Shown: positions 12,045 through 20,892, counted from the first letter of the stretch. The stretch: DNA of 64,000 nucleotides from JBGAHD01 sp044226395 (GCA_044226395.1 JBGAHD010000001.1:310001-374000); one strand, 5' to 3'. A program made the numbers and translations. The notes: a model not told the origin generated them from the sequence alone.

Positions 12045-12303
12045 ATTCCTGGAACGGATGGGACGGGACCCGCAACTGCGTGACGCCGATCCGGCGAGCC
12101 TCGCGGCGGCCATGAACGCGGCCGGCTTGTCGCCGGAACTGCGCGAGGCGATCGCGCAGCGCGATCAAGCTCGGCTCGAGGCCTTGCTCGGCGCGCGCAC
12201 CAATGTGATCTGCGGTCTGTTCCCGGCCGACGATGACGACAAGGAAGACGAGCCCGTGCCCGACGACGATGAGGTTCGCGCGCGCGTGGCCGGTGGCCGC
12301 TAA
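12028..12303 (+). CDS. Split-borosin precursor peptide (LigA-like leader plus C-terminal core)
   Basis: A 91-residue protein. Residues 1-55 (NLIEFLERMGRDPQLR, AAMNAAGLSPELREAIAQRD, ARLEALLGA) form the small helical LigA-like leader that serves as the borosin-binding domain in split systems such as Shewanella SonA. After it comes a short hydrophobic segment, RTNVICGLFPA (residues 57-67), the likely methylated core, then an acidic stretch rich in Asp, Glu and Pro (68-82) and an Arg/Gly tail. Start: ATG preceded by GAGGTGTGACC, inside the end of the acetyltransferase gene. The diguanylate cyclase gene begins within its last codons. The core boundaries are inference from family comparison; the leader family assignment is firmer. 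Confidence 0.85.
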   Translation: MRNLIEFLERMGRDPQLRDADPASLAAAMNAAGLSPELREAIAQRDQARLEALLGARTNVICGLFPADDDDKEDEPVPDDDEVRARVAGGR

Positions 12304-14086
12304 ACGCTCACGCTGGCCGAACTGGCTCGCCCGGTGCTTGGCGCCGGGCGTGCTGGTCGTCGCGCTCGCCGGCCTCGCGCCGGCGGCGATGGCGCTCGAT
12401 GGCGCGGCGCTCGATGAGTTGCTGCGTCGCGCCGACACGATCAAAAGCGCCAACTACACCGAATTCTCGACCCTGGTCGATCAACTCGCGCCCGACAGCG
12501 AGCGCATGTCGACCGAGCAGCGGCAGTTCTTTCAGTATCTGCAAGCGTGGAAGGCGGCCTATGTGGCCGACTATGACTTCGCCGTGCCCGTGCTCAAGGG
12601 CGTGTTCGACGAATCCACCGACAGCGCGCTGCGCGTGCGCGCGGCCGCGAGTCTGGTCAATGTGTTTTCCATCTCGCGTCGCTACGAGGAAGCGTTTCAG
12701 TACCTGAGCCGTCTCACCGAGATGTTGCCCAGCGTGAAGGATCGCGCCGCGCGCGAGTTCGGTCTGCTGGGCGCCGCGCTGCTGCACAACGAAGTCGGCC
12801 GCTATGAATTGGGCCTGGGCTACGCCGAGCAGTTGCTCAAGGAAAGCGATGGCGGCCGTAACTACTGCATCGGCCAGCAGATGAAGTTGCAGGCGCTGTA
12901 CAAGCTGCATCGTCTCGCGCCCACGGGCAGCGAGGTGCAGGACGGCATCGATGCCTGCGTTCGCCGCAAGGAATATGTGTTCGCGGATTTGATCCGCACA
13001 TATGTCGCGCGCATTCGCATCGAAGGATCGCAATTCGCCGACGCCATCGCGTTGCTTCGCGCGCACTACGACGAAGTGCAGGAAACGCACTATCCGCGTT
13101 TGATTTCCGAATACGACGCGCTGCTGGCCCAGGCGCATTGGGAAATGGGCGACCGCGCCAACGCGCGTCGCTACGCGCAACGCGCGATCGAGCGCGGCGT
13201 CCAGAAGGAATTGACCGAACCCCTGGTCGCGGCCTATCGCTTGCTTTATCTCATCGCCAAGCAAGAAGGCGATGTACGCACCTCCCTCGACTTCCACGAA
13301 AAATACGCCGCCGCCGACAAGCGCTATCTCGACGACGTCGGTGCGCGCGAACTCGCTTTCCAAATGGCCACGCACGAAGCCACGGCCAATCGCTTGCAGA
13401 TCGATGCCCTGGCCAAGCAGAACCAGGTGCTGCAACTGCAACGGGCTCTCGGCGACAAGGCGGTGGAAAACGGCCGTCTGTACATCGTGCTGCTGGTCAG
13501 CACCTTGATCTTCATGGCGGCGCTGGTCTATCGCACCAAGCGACTGCAATTGCACTTCAAGCGCTTGTCGCAACGCGATGGTCTGACCGGCATCTTCAAT
13601 CGCCACCATTTCATCGAGCGCGCCGAGATCGCCCTCGAAGACTGCCGCAAGATGGGCCAGAGCGCCTGCGTGCTGCTGTTCGATGTCGATCACTTCAAGG
13701 CGGTCAACGACAAGTTCGGTCATGCCGCCGGCGATGCCGTGCTCGCCGCCGCCACCGCCGCGTGCAAGGACAAGCTCGACGGCAATGACATCTTCGGCCG
13801 CCTCGGTGGCGAGGAGTTCGGGATTTTGATCTCGGACGCCACGATCGAGGACGGTCATCGCCGCGCCGAGCAATTGCGAGCCGTGCTCGCCGACATGCCC
13901 ACGCGCAGCGGCGAGGCGGCGATTCACATCTCGGCGAGTTTCGGCGTGGCCGCCACCGGCCAGTCGGGCTTCGAATTGCGCCAGCTCATGGCCGACGCCG
14001 ACGCCGCGCTCTATCGCGCCAAGAACGCGGGGCGCAATCGCGTCGTGGTGTTCGCGAGCACCGAGCCCTACGTGGTGCTCAACTAA
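12293..14086 (+). CDS. Exported-sensor diguanylate cyclase (TPR-like region, TM helix, GGDEF domain)
   Basis: Predicted to make c-di-GMP from two GTP. I chose the GTG at 12293 because it gives a clean signal peptide (basic start, then PGVLVVALAGLAPAAMA) and overlaps the precursor gene by 11 bases; a longer version from an upstream ATG would add about 20 unlikely residues. Residues about 25-390 are helical-repeat, TPR-like, and would sit in the periplasm. A transmembrane helix (LYIVLLVSTLIFMAALVY) follows, then the cytoplasmic GGDEF domain with DGLTGIFNRHHF, FDVDHFKAVND and an intact GGEEF signature. It is the last gene of the borosin operon. Whether it senses the peptide or is only cotranscribed is open. 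Confidence 0.9.
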   Translation: MAAKRSRWPNWLARCLAPGVLVVALAGLAPAAMALDGAALDELLRRADTIKSANYTEFSTLVDQLAPDSERMSTEQRQFFQYLQAWKAAYVADYDFAVPVLKGVFDESTDSALRVRAAASLVNVFSISRRYEEAFQYLSRLTEMLPSVKDRAAREFGLLGAALLHNEVGRYELGLGYAEQLLKESDGGRNYCIGQQMKLQALYKLHRLAPTGSEVQDGIDACVRRKEYVFADLIRTYVARIRIEGSQFADAIALLRAHYDEVQETHYPRLISEYDALLAQAHWEMGDRANARRYAQRAIERGVQKELTEPLVAAYRLLYLIAKQEGDVRTSLDFHEKYAAADKRYLDDVGARELAFQMATHEATANRLQIDALAKQNQVLQLQRALGDKAVENGRLYIVLLVSTLIFMAALVYRTKRLQLHFKRLSQRDGLTGIFNRHHFIERAEIALEDCRKMGQSACVLLFDVDHFKAVNDKFGHAAGDAVLAAATAACKDKLDGNDIFGRLGGEEFGILISDATIEDGHRRAEQLRAVLADMPTRSGEAAIHISASFGVAATGQSGFELRQLMADADAALYRAKNAGRNRVVVFASTEPYVVLN

Positions 14087-14091
14087 ACGTA

Positions 14092-14111
14092 GGCGCCGCT
14101 CAGTCGGCGCC
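14092..14111. terminator. Hairpin between convergent genes
   Basis: A perfect 7-base stem (GGCGCCG / CGGCGCC) with a CTCAGT loop lies between the diguanylate cyclase stop and the end of the convergent desaturase gene, overlapping the latter's final codons. There is no U-run, so termination is a guess. Confidence 0.4.
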
Positions 14112-15218
14112 GACGTGATCGGTGAAGGTCTTGCGCGCGCGGAACGGCATCCAAAGCTGCGCCCAAAAGCCGCGCGGCACGGTCTCGAGTTTCATCACGC
14201 CGTATTCCTCGGGCCAGATCTTGGCCGCGGGCAGCTTGAACGTGCCCATCAGCATGTCGACCAAGGGCAAGTGGATGGCGTAGTTCTTGTCGATGTAGTC
14301 GATATGCCGCGCGTGATGCCAGTGGTGATAGCGCGGCGTCACCAGCACGTACTCGAGCCAGCCGAAGTTCAAGCGCAAGTTCGCGTGCGCCAGCACGGCT
14401 TGCAAACCAACCAAGATTACATAGGCATTCACCGCCGGCGCGGAGAAGCCCATCAGGATCAGCGGCAGCAACACCGCGCCGCGCGTCAGCAGAATCTCCA
14501 CGAAATGCACGCGCGAACCGGCCAACCAATCCATGTGCCGGCTCGAGTGATGCACGGCATGAAAGCGCCACAACCATGGGATGTTGTGATACGCGCGATG
14601 CAGGCCCGCCTGAGCGAGATCGGCGAAGAACACCGCGAGCAGGAACTGCGCCCAGACCGGCAGCGTCTGGATCGATTCCTTGAGCGCGGGCCACGCGGCG
14701 AATCGGTCGATGGCGTTGGTCGAGGCCGTGACCGCGATCAGGATGAACTGCACCATCAAATGACTGACGAAGAAATAGGTCAGATCCGTGCGCCATTCTG
14801 GCCGCAGCGGCGACAGCGGCCGCACCGCCATGAGCTTCTCGATCGGAATAAACACAAGGGCCGAGAAGAACAGCGAAATCACGAACCAATCGAGACCGAG
14901 CGAGTAGGGCGTCGACGCGATGCGATCGAAGTGCACGGTCGCTCCGCCCAGCAATACCGCCAGTGAAGCGGCGCCGACGCCGGTCATCGCCACGCGTCGA
15001 TCGCGATTGCGCAAGATCGCGATCGTGCCCAGCACGAAGGCCGCGATCAAACCGATCAGCAGCAACTGCCGCGCGAAGCCTTCGGTGTAAACCGCGCGGA
15101 AATCGCGACTGGTGAGTAATTGCGGGAAGTGAAAGCACAGCACGCCGAGCAAGGCGGAAAGGCCAAGGCCCGCGGAGAGGTAGGCGAACCAGGAGAGGCG
15201 GGGGCGCGTGGCGTGCAT
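14100..15218 (-). CDS. Sterol desaturase / fatty acid hydroxylase superfamily membrane protein
   Basis: A 372-residue multi-pass membrane protein with the histidine clusters of the diiron hydroxylase superfamily: HRAYH, RFHAVHHSSRH and TPRYHHWHHARH. A DYIDKNYAIHLPLVDMLMGT segment near the end is also typical. These clusters bind two iron atoms and support oxygen-dependent hydroxylation or desaturation of lipids. Start chosen at the ATG giving MHATRPRLSW, which has AAGGAA upstream; the extra upstream residues are not protein-like. It converges with the diguanylate cyclase. A second family member lies 1.8 kb away. The substrate is not evident. Confidence 0.85.
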   Translation of the reverse strand: MHATRPRLSWFAYLSAGLGLSALLGVLCFHFPQLLTSRDFRAVYTEGFARQLLLIGLIAAFVLGTIAILRNRDRRVAMTGVGAASLAVLLGGATVHFDRIASTPYSLGLDWFVISLFFSALVFIPIEKLMAVRPLSPLRPEWRTDLTYFFVSHLMVQFILIAVTASTNAIDRFAAWPALKESIQTLPVWAQFLLAVFFADLAQAGLHRAYHNIPWLWRFHAVHHSSRHMDWLAGSRVHFVEILLTRGAVLLPLILMGFSAPAVNAYVILVGLQAVLAHANLRLNFGWLEYVLVTPRYHHWHHARHIDYIDKNYAIHLPLVDMLMGTFKLPAAKIWPEEYGVMKLETVPRGFWAQLWMPFRARKTFTDHVGAD

Positions 15219-15450
15219 GAGTGACTTCGTTCCTTGTGGGCGAATGCTTGCGTAAAGCGCCGATGATTCTCGCATATCGCTCGTGGCCGCGGCTTCATCG
15301 TGAGACAGCAGACAAGGCGGCAACTCCTTCTCCCAAGGGACAGGCGTGACGCGGGGGCGCGTCGACGCAACGTCGCTGGGCACGGGCGTGTCACGGCGAG
15401 AACAGGGACTAACTCGGATTTTCACTCATCTCACTCGATTGGGGGATTCC

Positions 15451-16866
15451 ATGTTTTTGCTCGATGATTTGCGAGAGAAGTTCAAGGCGCGACCGTTGGC
15501 GCTGGGCGGTGGCAGGGACGAGGCGGGGATCTGCGCCTCCGTGGTCAAGATTCTCGGAGGGACCTCGATCGTCCTGGGTTCGGGCGTGGCGATCGCGCCG
15601 CGCTGGGTGCTGACCGCCGCGCATCTGTTCCGCGTGCCGCAATCGCTGGTTCGCGTGCAGACAGGCCGCCTCAGTTCCTCGGCGCGCGCGGTCGCGATTC
15701 ATTGGCGCACGGCGTCGTATCGCTTCGGCACCGAGGATCAGTGGCCGGACTTCGCCATCAATGCGGGCGGCACGCAGGACGCGCTGGTCTTGATCGAGCT
15801 CGATGCCGATCTGGACCTGCAAGGCCGGCCGGCGCGCTTGCCCCAAGGTTTGGAGCCGACGCCGGGTCAATCGCTGTTCGTGGTCGGCTTCGGTCTCGAT
15901 GAGTCGGGTCTGTACGATCACGAAGGGGTGCCGCGCTTCGCGCAGATGATCTACGGCGGCACCGACAAGCGCTTCGACTACCGCGGCGTGGCCCTGCGCG
16001 ACAACACGGTGATGGCCGCCGGCATGCCGTCGAGCGATGACTCGGGCGGGCCGGTCTACATGTGCAATTGGTCGAGTTTGGATTTTCGCCAGATCGTGGG
16101 TATCCATTCCTCGCGCGGACGACTCAAGGATGCCAATGGTGATCCGAAGGCGCCGCCCGAGTACTTCGCGCGCTTCATTCCCTTGACCAAGGGCAAGGAA
16201 GCCTGGATCAACAAGGTGATGCAAGACGGCACGAGAAGGTCCGTGCCGCCGCCGCGTCCCGGGGTGATCGCCGCCGCCGCCGGGAAGCTCTCGAAGTTGT
16301 TCAATCTGCGCAAGGCGCACAATTGCCTGACCTTGGTGTCCGATGCCGATCTCGATGGCCAATGGCGCATGCATTGCGTGTCGGGCACGCCGCTGGCGCT
16401 GTATCACATGGATCGCGTGGTGATCGGCGTCGATCCGGACGGTCAGCGTCGTCTGCGCGTGTATCGTTGCACCGACCAAGAGCCGACCTGGGAAGCGGAG
16501 CTCGGACCGCAGAGCGCTGGCGCGCTCGTCGACGACGCGTGGATCGAGGGTCCTTGCCGTCGCGTGAAGGGTCCCAAGCTCACCGGTCGCTTCTATGTCT
16601 ATCGCCGATCCGATGGCTCGAAGGAACGACTGGACCCCGATGGCGTGATTCGCATCGTGCCCACGCGCCGCTTACACATCGATTTCTACATCGACAACTC
16701 GACGCACGAATTGCCGCACAAGACGGTGAGCCTGGGCTGGATGAGCGGCGAGCCCTCGATGCCGGCGAAATTGTCCGCATGTCCCAAGAGCACGCCCGAT
16801 CTGTCGATCATCCGCGGCGAATTCGAGGACGACCAAGACGACGAAGGCGACGGCTACGAAGACTGA
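15451..16866 (+). CDS. Trypsin-like serine protease with C-terminal extension
   Basis: A 471-residue protein. Residues 25-275 are a trypsin-like fold: WVLTAAHLF carries the catalytic His58, TQDALVLIELD the probable Asp110, and SSDDSGGPVYM the nucleophile Ser198 (DDSGGP in place of the usual GDSGGP). Residues 310-470 form a beta-rich extension (INFRKAHNCLTL-like start, then repeated short strands) that I do not recognise. There is no clear signal peptide, since the N-terminus (MFLLDDLREKFKARPLALGG) is charged. Start follows GGGGGATTCC. Target unknown. It stands alone between the two desaturase-family genes. Confidence 0.8.
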   Translation: MFLLDDLREKFKARPLALGGGRDEAGICASVVKILGGTSIVLGSGVAIAPRWVLTAAHLFRVPQSLVRVQTGRLSSSARAVAIHWRTASYRFGTEDQWPDFAINAGGTQDALVLIELDADLDLQGRPARLPQGLEPTPGQSLFVVGFGLDESGLYDHEGVPRFAQMIYGGTDKRFDYRGVALRDNTVMAAGMPSSDDSGGPVYMCNWSSLDFRQIVGIHSSRGRLKDANGDPKAPPEYFARFIPLTKGKEAWINKVMQDGTRRSVPPPRPGVIAAAAGKLSKLFNLRKAHNCLTLVSDADLDGQWRMHCVSGTPLALYHMDRVVIGVDPDGQRRLRVYRCTDQEPTWEAELGPQSAGALVDDAWIEGPCRRVKGPKLTGRFYVYRRSDGSKERLDPDGVIRIVPTRRLHIDFYIDNSTHELPHKTVSLGWMSGEPSMPAKLSACPKSTPDLSIIRGEFEDDQDDEGDGYED

Positions 16867-16975
16867 GTCTTCCGCCACGCCGTTCCCCAAACGGCGTGGC
16901 CCCCCGCGCGAATCGGCCTTTCGACCCTGGTTTTCCGCCGCGACCTCGCGTTAGGCTTGCCGCACACCCGCCAGG

Positions 16976-18247
16976 ATGGCGGACGGGCGCGCGAGGCCTG
17001 GCTTGAATCCGATCGTCTACGCCATTCCGGTGTTTTTCGTCTTGATGGGCCTGGAGTGGTGGCTGGTGGCGCGGCGTGGTTCGCGCACGTATCGGTTGGG
17101 CGATTCGGTGACCAGCATCGGGCTCGGCGTGTTCTCGCAATTGCTGGGCTTGTTCACGCGGCTGATTCCGTTCGGCATCTATGTGTTCGTGTACGAGCAC
17201 GCGCGCGTGCTCGAGCTGTCGGCGAGCGCGTGGTGGGTGTGGGTCGTGGGCCTGGTGCTGTACGACTTCTGTTACTACTGGCATCACCGTTTGGGGCATG
17301 AAGTCGGCGTGCTCTGGGCCGCGCACGTGGTGCATCATCAGAGCGAGGAGTTCAATCTCGGCACGGCCTTGCGCCAGACGAGCAGCGGCTTTTTGCTTGG
17401 CTGGGTGTTCTACGTGCCGATGGCCTTGCTGGGTTTTCCGCCGATCGTGTTCGCGGTCGTGGCGTTGATTGATCTGCTGTATCAGTACTGGATCCACACC
17501 GAATTGATTGGCCGGCTCGGCTGGTTCGATCGCGTGTTCGCGTCGCCGTCGAACCATCGCGTGCATCACGCGGTGAATGATCGGTATCTCGATAAGAACT
17601 ACGGCGGCATTCTGATCGTTTGGGATCGTCTGTTCGGCACCTTCATCGATGAAGACGCGGCCGAGCCCGTGGTCTACGGCACGCGCTCGCCGCTGCGCAG
17701 CTTCGATCCCTTGTGGGCCAACGTGGAAGTCTATGCCGCGCTCGCGCGTGACAGCTGGCGCGCGAAGCGGTGGCGCGACAAGCTGCGCGTGTGGCTCGCG
17801 CCTCCGGGATGGCGGCCCGCCGATGTCGCGGCGGCCGATCCCAAGCCGCCGTTCTCGTTGGCGGGGCGCGTGAAGTACGCGCCGCCGGCGTCGTTCGCCT
17901 TGCAGGTGCATGTGTTCGCGCAGTTCGTGCTGGTGATCGCGGCGGCGACGTTCACGCTGGCGATCTCGCATCACGGCATCACGCCCTGGCTCGTGGCGTC
18001 GGCGGCGTGGCCTTGTCTGTCGTTGTGGGGATTGTGCGGCTTGATGCAGGGGCGGGCGATGATGGCGTTGGAGTTCGCGCGTTTGCTCGCGGCGATCGCG
18101 GTGGTGGCCGCCACGGGCACGTGGTTTGGCGCGACGTTGTCGATGCCTTGGCGTGTCGCGGTGTTGATCGCGCTCGGCGCGTCGCTCGTGACGGCGCTCT
18201 GGGCGGCGCGCGAAGGTTCGCGCGAGACTTCAGTGGTGCCGGCATGA
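16976..18247 (+). CDS. Sterol desaturase family / alkylglycerol monooxygenase-like membrane protein
   Basis: A 423-residue multi-pass membrane protein. The family His clusters are YYWHHRLGHE, AAHVVHHQSEEFN and NHRVHHAVN, followed by YLDKNYGGILIVWDRLFGTF. This set is closest to the alkylglycerol monooxygenase-like branch, which uses diiron chemistry on ether or fatty lipids. After residue 290 four more hydrophobic segments extend the protein beyond the catalytic core. The start is the first ATG (MADGRARPGLNP); a TTG shortly after is possible. The stop overlaps the next start (ATGA), so the downstream membrane protein is coupled. Confidence 0.85.
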   Translation: MADGRARPGLNPIVYAIPVFFVLMGLEWWLVARRGSRTYRLGDSVTSIGLGVFSQLLGLFTRLIPFGIYVFVYEHARVLELSASAWWVWVVGLVLYDFCYYWHHRLGHEVGVLWAAHVVHHQSEEFNLGTALRQTSSGFLLGWVFYVPMALLGFPPIVFAVVALIDLLYQYWIHTELIGRLGWFDRVFASPSNHRVHHAVNDRYLDKNYGGILIVWDRLFGTFIDEDAAEPVVYGTRSPLRSFDPLWANVEVYAALARDSWRAKRWRDKLRVWLAPPGWRPADVAAADPKPPFSLAGRVKYAPPASFALQVHVFAQFVLVIAAATFTLAISHHGITPWLVASAAWPCLSLWGLCGLMQGRAMMALEFARLLAAIAVVAATGTWFGATLSMPWRVAVLIALGASLVTALWAAREGSRETSVVPA

Positions 18248-18840
18248 TCCTGTCGACCGCGATCTCCGATGGCGTGTTGTGCCTGGTGACCTTGTGGGCG
18301 ACGTGGCGCATGGCGCGCGCCGGTCACGCCGCGGCGGCGCTGAGCCTGGGCCTGATCGCGATTCCCGCGGCCATGGGCGCCTTGCGCTTTGGCGGTCTGG
18401 CCGAGCTGGCCGATCTGCATCAACGCGCGTCGTATGCGGCGGCGGTCAGCGCCTTGCCGACGTTTTGCATCGCCTTCGCCTTCGGTGCTTGGAAGTCGCG
18501 CGCGCTGGCGATCATGCACGTGCCCTGGCTCGTCGGTGTGTTCGTGCTGGCGGCCGCCTTCATCACCTGGCCGATGTACGCGACCGTGATCGGCGCGAGC
18601 GGCCTGGTCCTGGCCGTGGCCGGCGCGGTCGCGAGTCGACGTCTGGGCGCGATCGTCTGGACCGTGATCGCCGCCGCCGTCTACGCGGCCGCGGGCCTGG
18701 TGATCGGCACCACGGGCGAGTGGCGCGGCATCGCCCGCGTGGACCTGTATCACTACGCTCTGGCCGGCGCGAACATCGCCTTCGCGTTCGCCATCGACCA
18801 TCTGGTCACGCGCGCCAGCCGCCGCCGTCGCTCGGCCTGA
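18244..18840 (+). CDS. Small multi-pass membrane protein of unknown function
   Basis: A 198-residue protein with about six hydrophobic segments (for example GVLCLVTLWATW, ATVIGASGLVLAVAGAVA) and a basic C-terminus (TRASRRRRSA). Its ATG overlaps the stop of the alkylglycerol-monooxygenase-like gene by four bases, so the two probably act together. I recognise no conserved motif. Confidence 0.7.
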   Translation: MILSTAISDGVLCLVTLWATWRMARAGHAAAALSLGLIAIPAAMGALRFGGLAELADLHQRASYAAAVSALPTFCIAFAFGAWKSRALAIMHVPWLVGVFVLAAAFITWPMYATVIGASGLVLAVAGAVASRRLGAIVWTVIAAAVYAAAGLVIGTTGEWRGIARVDLYHYALAGANIAFAFAIDHLVTRASRRRRSA

Positions 18841-18956
18841 GCGGTCGTCTCGTCGTTCGTCGCGTTCGTCTCGTCGCGCTGGACGAACTTTCGGCGCGCC
18901 CGCACAGTCATCCGTCCTTGCCCGCGTTGGGGGGCGAATCGACTCAGGAGAATCCG

Positions 18957-19688
18957 ATGAAGACGTTGCGAATGGCCCTGGTCCTGGGGCTCGCGCTGGC
19001 GCCCGCGTGGGCCACGGCGGCTGACGAAGCCACGGCCCAGGTGCGGGCCGCGGTGGAAAAACTCGCGCCCGGCACCAAGATCGACACCATCTCGCCCACG
19101 GCCATGCCGGGCATGTTCCAGGTCGCGATGGGCGCCGAGGTGCTCTACGTCAGCGGCGATGGCAAGTATGTCTTCTCCGGCGCGATGTGGGACGTGGGCT
19201 CGGGTCGCAATCTGACCGAGGATCGTCAGGCCACGTATCGTCGCGACGTGCTCAATCGCTTCGGGCCCGAGCAGCGCTTCGTGTTCGCGGCGGCCGAACC
19301 CAAGTACAAGGTCACCGTGGTCACCGCGCTCGACTGCGGCTACTGCCGCAAGCTCCACGAGCAGGTGCAAGCCTTCAACGATGTCGGCATCACCCTGGAA
19401 TACTTGCTGCTGCCGCGCGGCGGACTCGATTCGCCCAGCTACGCGGATTCGGTGTCGGTGTACTGCGCCGCCGATCGCAACAACGCCCTGACCGCGGCCA
19501 AGCGCGGCGAGCCGATCGATGCCAAGACCTGTCCCAATCCGATTCGCGATGAATTCATCGCCCTGCAGAGCCTGGGCATCGGCACCACGCCGACGGTGTT
19601 GGCCGCCGATGGCAGCCTACTCGGTCACTACATGACGCCGGGCCAGATGCTGGGTCAGCTGCAAGCGCGCGGCGCGATGGCGAAGTAG
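18957..19688 (+). CDS. dsbC: Periplasmic thiol:disulfide isomerase DsbC-like
   Basis: A 243-residue secreted protein that would correct wrong disulfides in periplasmic proteins and be kept reduced by DsbD. The signal peptide ends LAPAWATA. An N-terminal dimerisation domain (residues 24-100) is followed by a thioredoxin fold with the active site TALDCGYCRKLHEQ and a cis-proline loop in GIGTTPTVLAADG. Start: ATG after CAGGAGAATCCG. It precedes prfB. A need for disulfide repair fits the cysteine-rich secreted proteins encoded elsewhere in this window. Confidence 0.9.
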   Translation: MKTLRMALVLGLALAPAWATAADEATAQVRAAVEKLAPGTKIDTISPTAMPGMFQVAMGAEVLYVSGDGKYVFSGAMWDVGSGRNLTEDRQATYRRDVLNRFGPEQRFVFAAAEPKYKVTVVTALDCGYCRKLHEQVQAFNDVGITLEYLLLPRGGLDSPSYADSVSVYCAADRNNALTAAKRGEPIDAKTCPNPIRDEFIALQSLGIGTTPTVLAADGSLLGHYMTPGQMLGQLQARGAMAK

Positions 19689-19764
19689 GGCGCGGCCGTC
19701 CGGGCTGCGGGCGCGCGCTGGCATCTGCTACCATCGCGCGCTTTCTCGCGAGCCCTGTAACGTC

Positions 19765-20887
19765 ATGATCGAATCCGGCCAAGTCCTGGCGCGCATCGCT
19801 GATCTTTCCGATCGCGTGCAGTCGCTTAGGGGGTATCTTTGACTTCGATACCAAGCGTGAACGTTTGGAAGAAGTCTCCCGTGAACTGGAAAGTCCCACC
19901 GTCTGGGACAACCCGAAACGCGCCCAGGATCTGGGTCGCGAGCGCGCGCAGCTCGAGCAAGTCGTCTCCGAACTGTCGGGCTTGAGCAGCGGCCTCATCG
20001 AGGCGCGCGAGTTGTTCGACATGTCGGTCTCCGAGGGCGACGAGGGCACGGCCGAGGCCGTCATCGCCGATCTCGACCGGCTGCAAAAGCGCACCGAGGG
20101 GCTCGAGTTTCGGCGCATGTTCGCCGGCCCCATGGACTCGCATCATTGCTTCGTCGACGTGCAAGCCGGCGCCGGCGGCACCGAGGCGCAGGACTGGGCC
20201 GAAATGCTGCTGCGCATGTATCTGCGCTGGTGCGATTCGAAAGGCTGGAAGACCGAGTTGATGGAAGCCTCGGCCGGCGAAGTCGCGGGCATCAAGAGCG
20301 CGACCTTTCGCGTCGAAGGCGATTATGCCTTCGGTTGGCTCAAGACCGAGACGGGCGTGCATCGTCTGGTGCGCAAGTCGCCGTTCGATGCCGATCAGCG
20401 TCGGCACACGTCGTTCTCGGCGGTGTTCGTCTCGCCCGAGGTCGATGACGACATCGAGATCGAGATCAATCCCGCCGATCTGAAGACCGACGTCTATCGC
20501 GCGTCCGGCGCGGGCGGTCAGCACGTCAACAAGACCGAATCGGCCGTGCGTATCACGCACATGCCCAGCGGCATCGTCGTGGCTTGCCAGAACGAGCGCT
20601 CCCAGCACGCCAATCGCGACAAGGCGATGAAGATGCTCAAGGCCAAGCTCTACGAGATGGAAATGCAAAAGCGCAATGCCGAAAAGGAAAAACTCGAAGC
20701 GAGCAAGTCCGACATCGGCTGGGGCTCGCAGATCCGCTCGTACGTGCTCGACCAATCGCGCATCAAGGATCTTCGCACCGGCGTCGAACGCACCGACACG
20801 CAGCGCGTGCTCGATGGCGATCTCGACGAGTTCGTCGAGGCCAGCCTCAAGTCCGGCCTCGAGATCGGCGCCAAACGCGTCAGCTGA
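19765..20887 (+). CDS. prfB: Peptide chain release factor 2 (programmed +1 frameshift)
   Basis: Reads UGA and UAA stop codons and triggers peptide release. The coding sequence starts at ATG 19765, runs 25 codons, meets an in-frame TGA at 19840-19842 and resumes one base later at 19841, giving about 373 residues. The first exon-like part ends LRGYL and the second begins with Asp. The peptide anticodon region has RKSPFDADQRRHTSF, and the catalytic loop is SGAGGQHVNKTESAVR with GGQ. The gene lies between the DsbC-like gene and lysS, the usual partner. Confidence 0.96.
19827..19843 (+). promoter_or_regulatory. RF2 autoregulatory +1 frameshift site
   Basis: The string CTTAGGGGGTATCTTTGAC contains the internal Shine-Dalgarno-like AGGGGG, the slippery CTT codon and the weak stop TGAC. 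When RF2 is scarce the ribosome slips +1 on CTT and makes full-length RF2. All parts known from E. coli are present. Confidence 0.95.
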
Positions 20888-20892
20888 AATCC

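Noticed and set aside
19840..19842. In-frame TGA in prfB read as a pseudogene
   Set aside because: The surrounding AGGGGGTATCTTTGAC is the standard RF2 frameshift site, so the gene is functional.
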